From contig URNY01000145.1 in the NCBI GenBank assembly GCA_900549375.1, positions 1 through 6,301 of the forward strand: a stretch of 6,301 bases of DNA, given 5' to 3'. Position numbers and translations under genes: made by a program. The notes beneath the pieces were generated by a model. It ran no database searches. It saw only the letters and a program-made list of their open reading frames with translations, and was not told the DNA's origin. The stretch's first letter is position 1. Each line of letters starts with the position of its first letter. Shown in pieces: positions 5,670-6,301 of the stretch. Origin of the DNA: an uncultured Bacteroidales bacterium (GTDB lineage Bacteria > Bacteroidota > Bacteroidia > Bacteroidales > Muribaculaceae).

Positions 5670-6301
5670 ATGGCTGTTGTTTGTGTCGGTGGCGGGATTC
5701 AGGCAGAGATATCATGCCGGAACCCAGACATAATTCATTATCGGGAGAGTATATAATCGCGAACTGTCCCGGTGCTATTCCCTGTACATCCGTCGATGAA
5801 AGAACAGTGAATGAGCCGTCGTGGTTTTTGCGAAGCATGGCGTCGCGGAATTCCGGGGTGTGTCTTGTCTTGAAAGAGACAGGAATTGTGGTTTCCTCTC
5901 CGCCGAATGGCGAACCGGAAATCCAGTGCATCTCCTCTACGGGAATCTCTCGGCCATATTGCAGGCGCGTGCCATAGCCGTTGGAGACATATATGGCATT
6001 GTCGCGGATATTCTTTTTGACCACATACCATGGTCCTCCGCTGAGCCCGAGACCTTTTCTCTGACCGATGGTATAGAACCAGTAGCCGCGGTGGGTTCCG
6101 ATCTTGCGGCCGGTTTCGATTTCGATCACCGGACCTTCTCTGACTCCCAATTTGCGTTCAATAAAGTCGGCATAGTCGATCTTGCCCTTCTTGTCTACCG
6201 TCACGTTCTCCAGCAGCGCGTTGCGGCGGATGGCGTTCCAGATGTCGGGCTCGTTCTCCTGCGAGAGGTTGATAACCTTGGCGTAGCAGCCGCCCTCGAA
6301 G
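5656..6301 (-). CDS. mnmA: tRNA-specific 2-thiouridylase MnmA, C-terminal part, joined in frame to a PckA-like segment
   Basis: MnmA adds the 2-thio group to wobble uridine 34 of Lys, Glu and Gln tRNAs. From about position 6186 down to the TAG at 5656, the frame encodes the central and C-terminal barrel domains of the Bacteroidetes form: YADFIERKLGVREGPVIEIE, KIGTHRGYWFYTIGQRKG, GLSGGPWYVVKK, FKTRHTPEFRDA and GIAPGQFAIIY. Upstream of this the frame stays open to the window edge, but the residues are no longer MnmA. The expected DSQGICFLGK segment with the catalytic cysteine is missing and is replaced by PckA-like sequence. About 177 residues are genuine MnmA. The N-terminal ATP-pyrophosphatase domain is absent from the window. 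As shown the product could not be a working thiouridylase. The true gene probably continues elsewhere, and the join is probably artificial. Confidence 0.88.
   Translation of the reverse strand, partial: FEGGCYAKVINLSQENEPDIWNAIRRNALLENVTVDKKGKIDYADFIERKLGVREGPVIEIETGRKIGTHRGYWFYTIGQRKGLGLSGGPWYVVKKNIRDNAIYVSNGYGTRLQYGREIPVEEMHWISGSPFGGEETTIPVSFKTRHTPEFRDAMLRKNHDGSFTVLSSTDVQGIAPGQFAIIYSPDNELCLGSGMISLPESRHRHKQQPYVKQ
6166..6301 (-). other. pckA: Internal fragment of ATP-dependent phosphoenolpyruvate carboxykinase fused to mnmA
   Basis: The 39 residues from 6300 to about 6184 read FEGGCYAKVINLSQE, then NEPDIWNAIRRNALLENVTV, then DKKG. This matches the PckA region just after the kinase-2 (nucleotide and metal binding) motif; in E. 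coli the equivalent reads FEGGCYAKTIKLSKE, EPEIYNAIRRDALLENVTV. PckA makes phosphoenolpyruvate from oxaloacetate and is unrelated to MnmA. The expected PckA continuation after GKID (a DKSVTENTRVSYP-like segment) is absent, because the frame switches to MnmA within GKIDYAD (6186-6166). The codons also look more GC-rich than in the adjoining mnmA part. Recognition of the fragment is confident; its presence here is probably not genuine gene structure. Confidence 0.85.

Noticed and set aside
6187..6301. Possibility that the right-end residues are a natural extension of MnmA
   Set aside because: The motif string matches PckA closely, and the mandatory MnmA GICF cysteine segment is missing at the place it should occupy.

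Overview
The window looks like chromosomal DNA from a Bacteroidales bacterium, with Muribaculaceae-like gut lineages as my best guess. The clues are the Bacteroidetes-style MnmA, BFN/UVR, SpeA and SSB proteins, the absence of clear Shine-Dalgarno sequences, an AT-rich intergenic region, and a TAnnTTTG-type -7 promoter box upstream of argR. The taxon is inferred from recalled family sequences; no search was run. All genes lie on the minus strand, so the reading order is from high to low coordinates.

Reading order: a PckA-like segment (about 6301-6166) runs in frame into the C-terminal part of tRNA 2-thiouridylase MnmA (to 5656). It is followed almost without a gap by a bifunctional-nuclease-family protein with a C-terminal UVR motif (5669/5651-5067). 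A 122-bp AT-rich intergenic region comes next, carrying two palindromes and a putative promoter. Then come the arginine repressor ArgR (4944-4447), an ArgC-family protein without catalytic residues (4418-3504), a short tail-less single-stranded DNA-binding protein (3473-3135), biosynthetic arginine decarboxylase SpeA (3094-1196), tRNA pseudouridine synthase TruA (1182-415), and the N-terminus of NAD-dependent DNA ligase LigA (397 to the window edge). From argR onward the gaps are only 13-40 bp, so the run could be one transcript.

The functions group into tRNA modification (mnmA, truA), DNA maintenance (ssb, ligA, perhaps BFN/UVR) and arginine metabolism (argR, argC-like, speA).

Two observations stand out. 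First, the right end is a PckA-MnmA chimera joined at a short stretch compatible with both proteins. This is most likely an assembly or recombination artefact, and it removes the expected MnmA catalytic cysteine. Second, the ArgC homologue is an intact open frame that has lost the active-site cysteine (Ala at residue 134), the Rossmann glycine motif and several other signatures. It sits directly behind an ArgR whose arginine-binding motif is also altered, with none of the other arg genes that I recall between argR and argC in Bacteroides. This looks like a collapsed arginine operon that kept a repressor and a possible pseudoenzyme. No RNA genes, mobile elements or CRISPR arrays were seen, and no gene-free stretch exceeds 300 bp.
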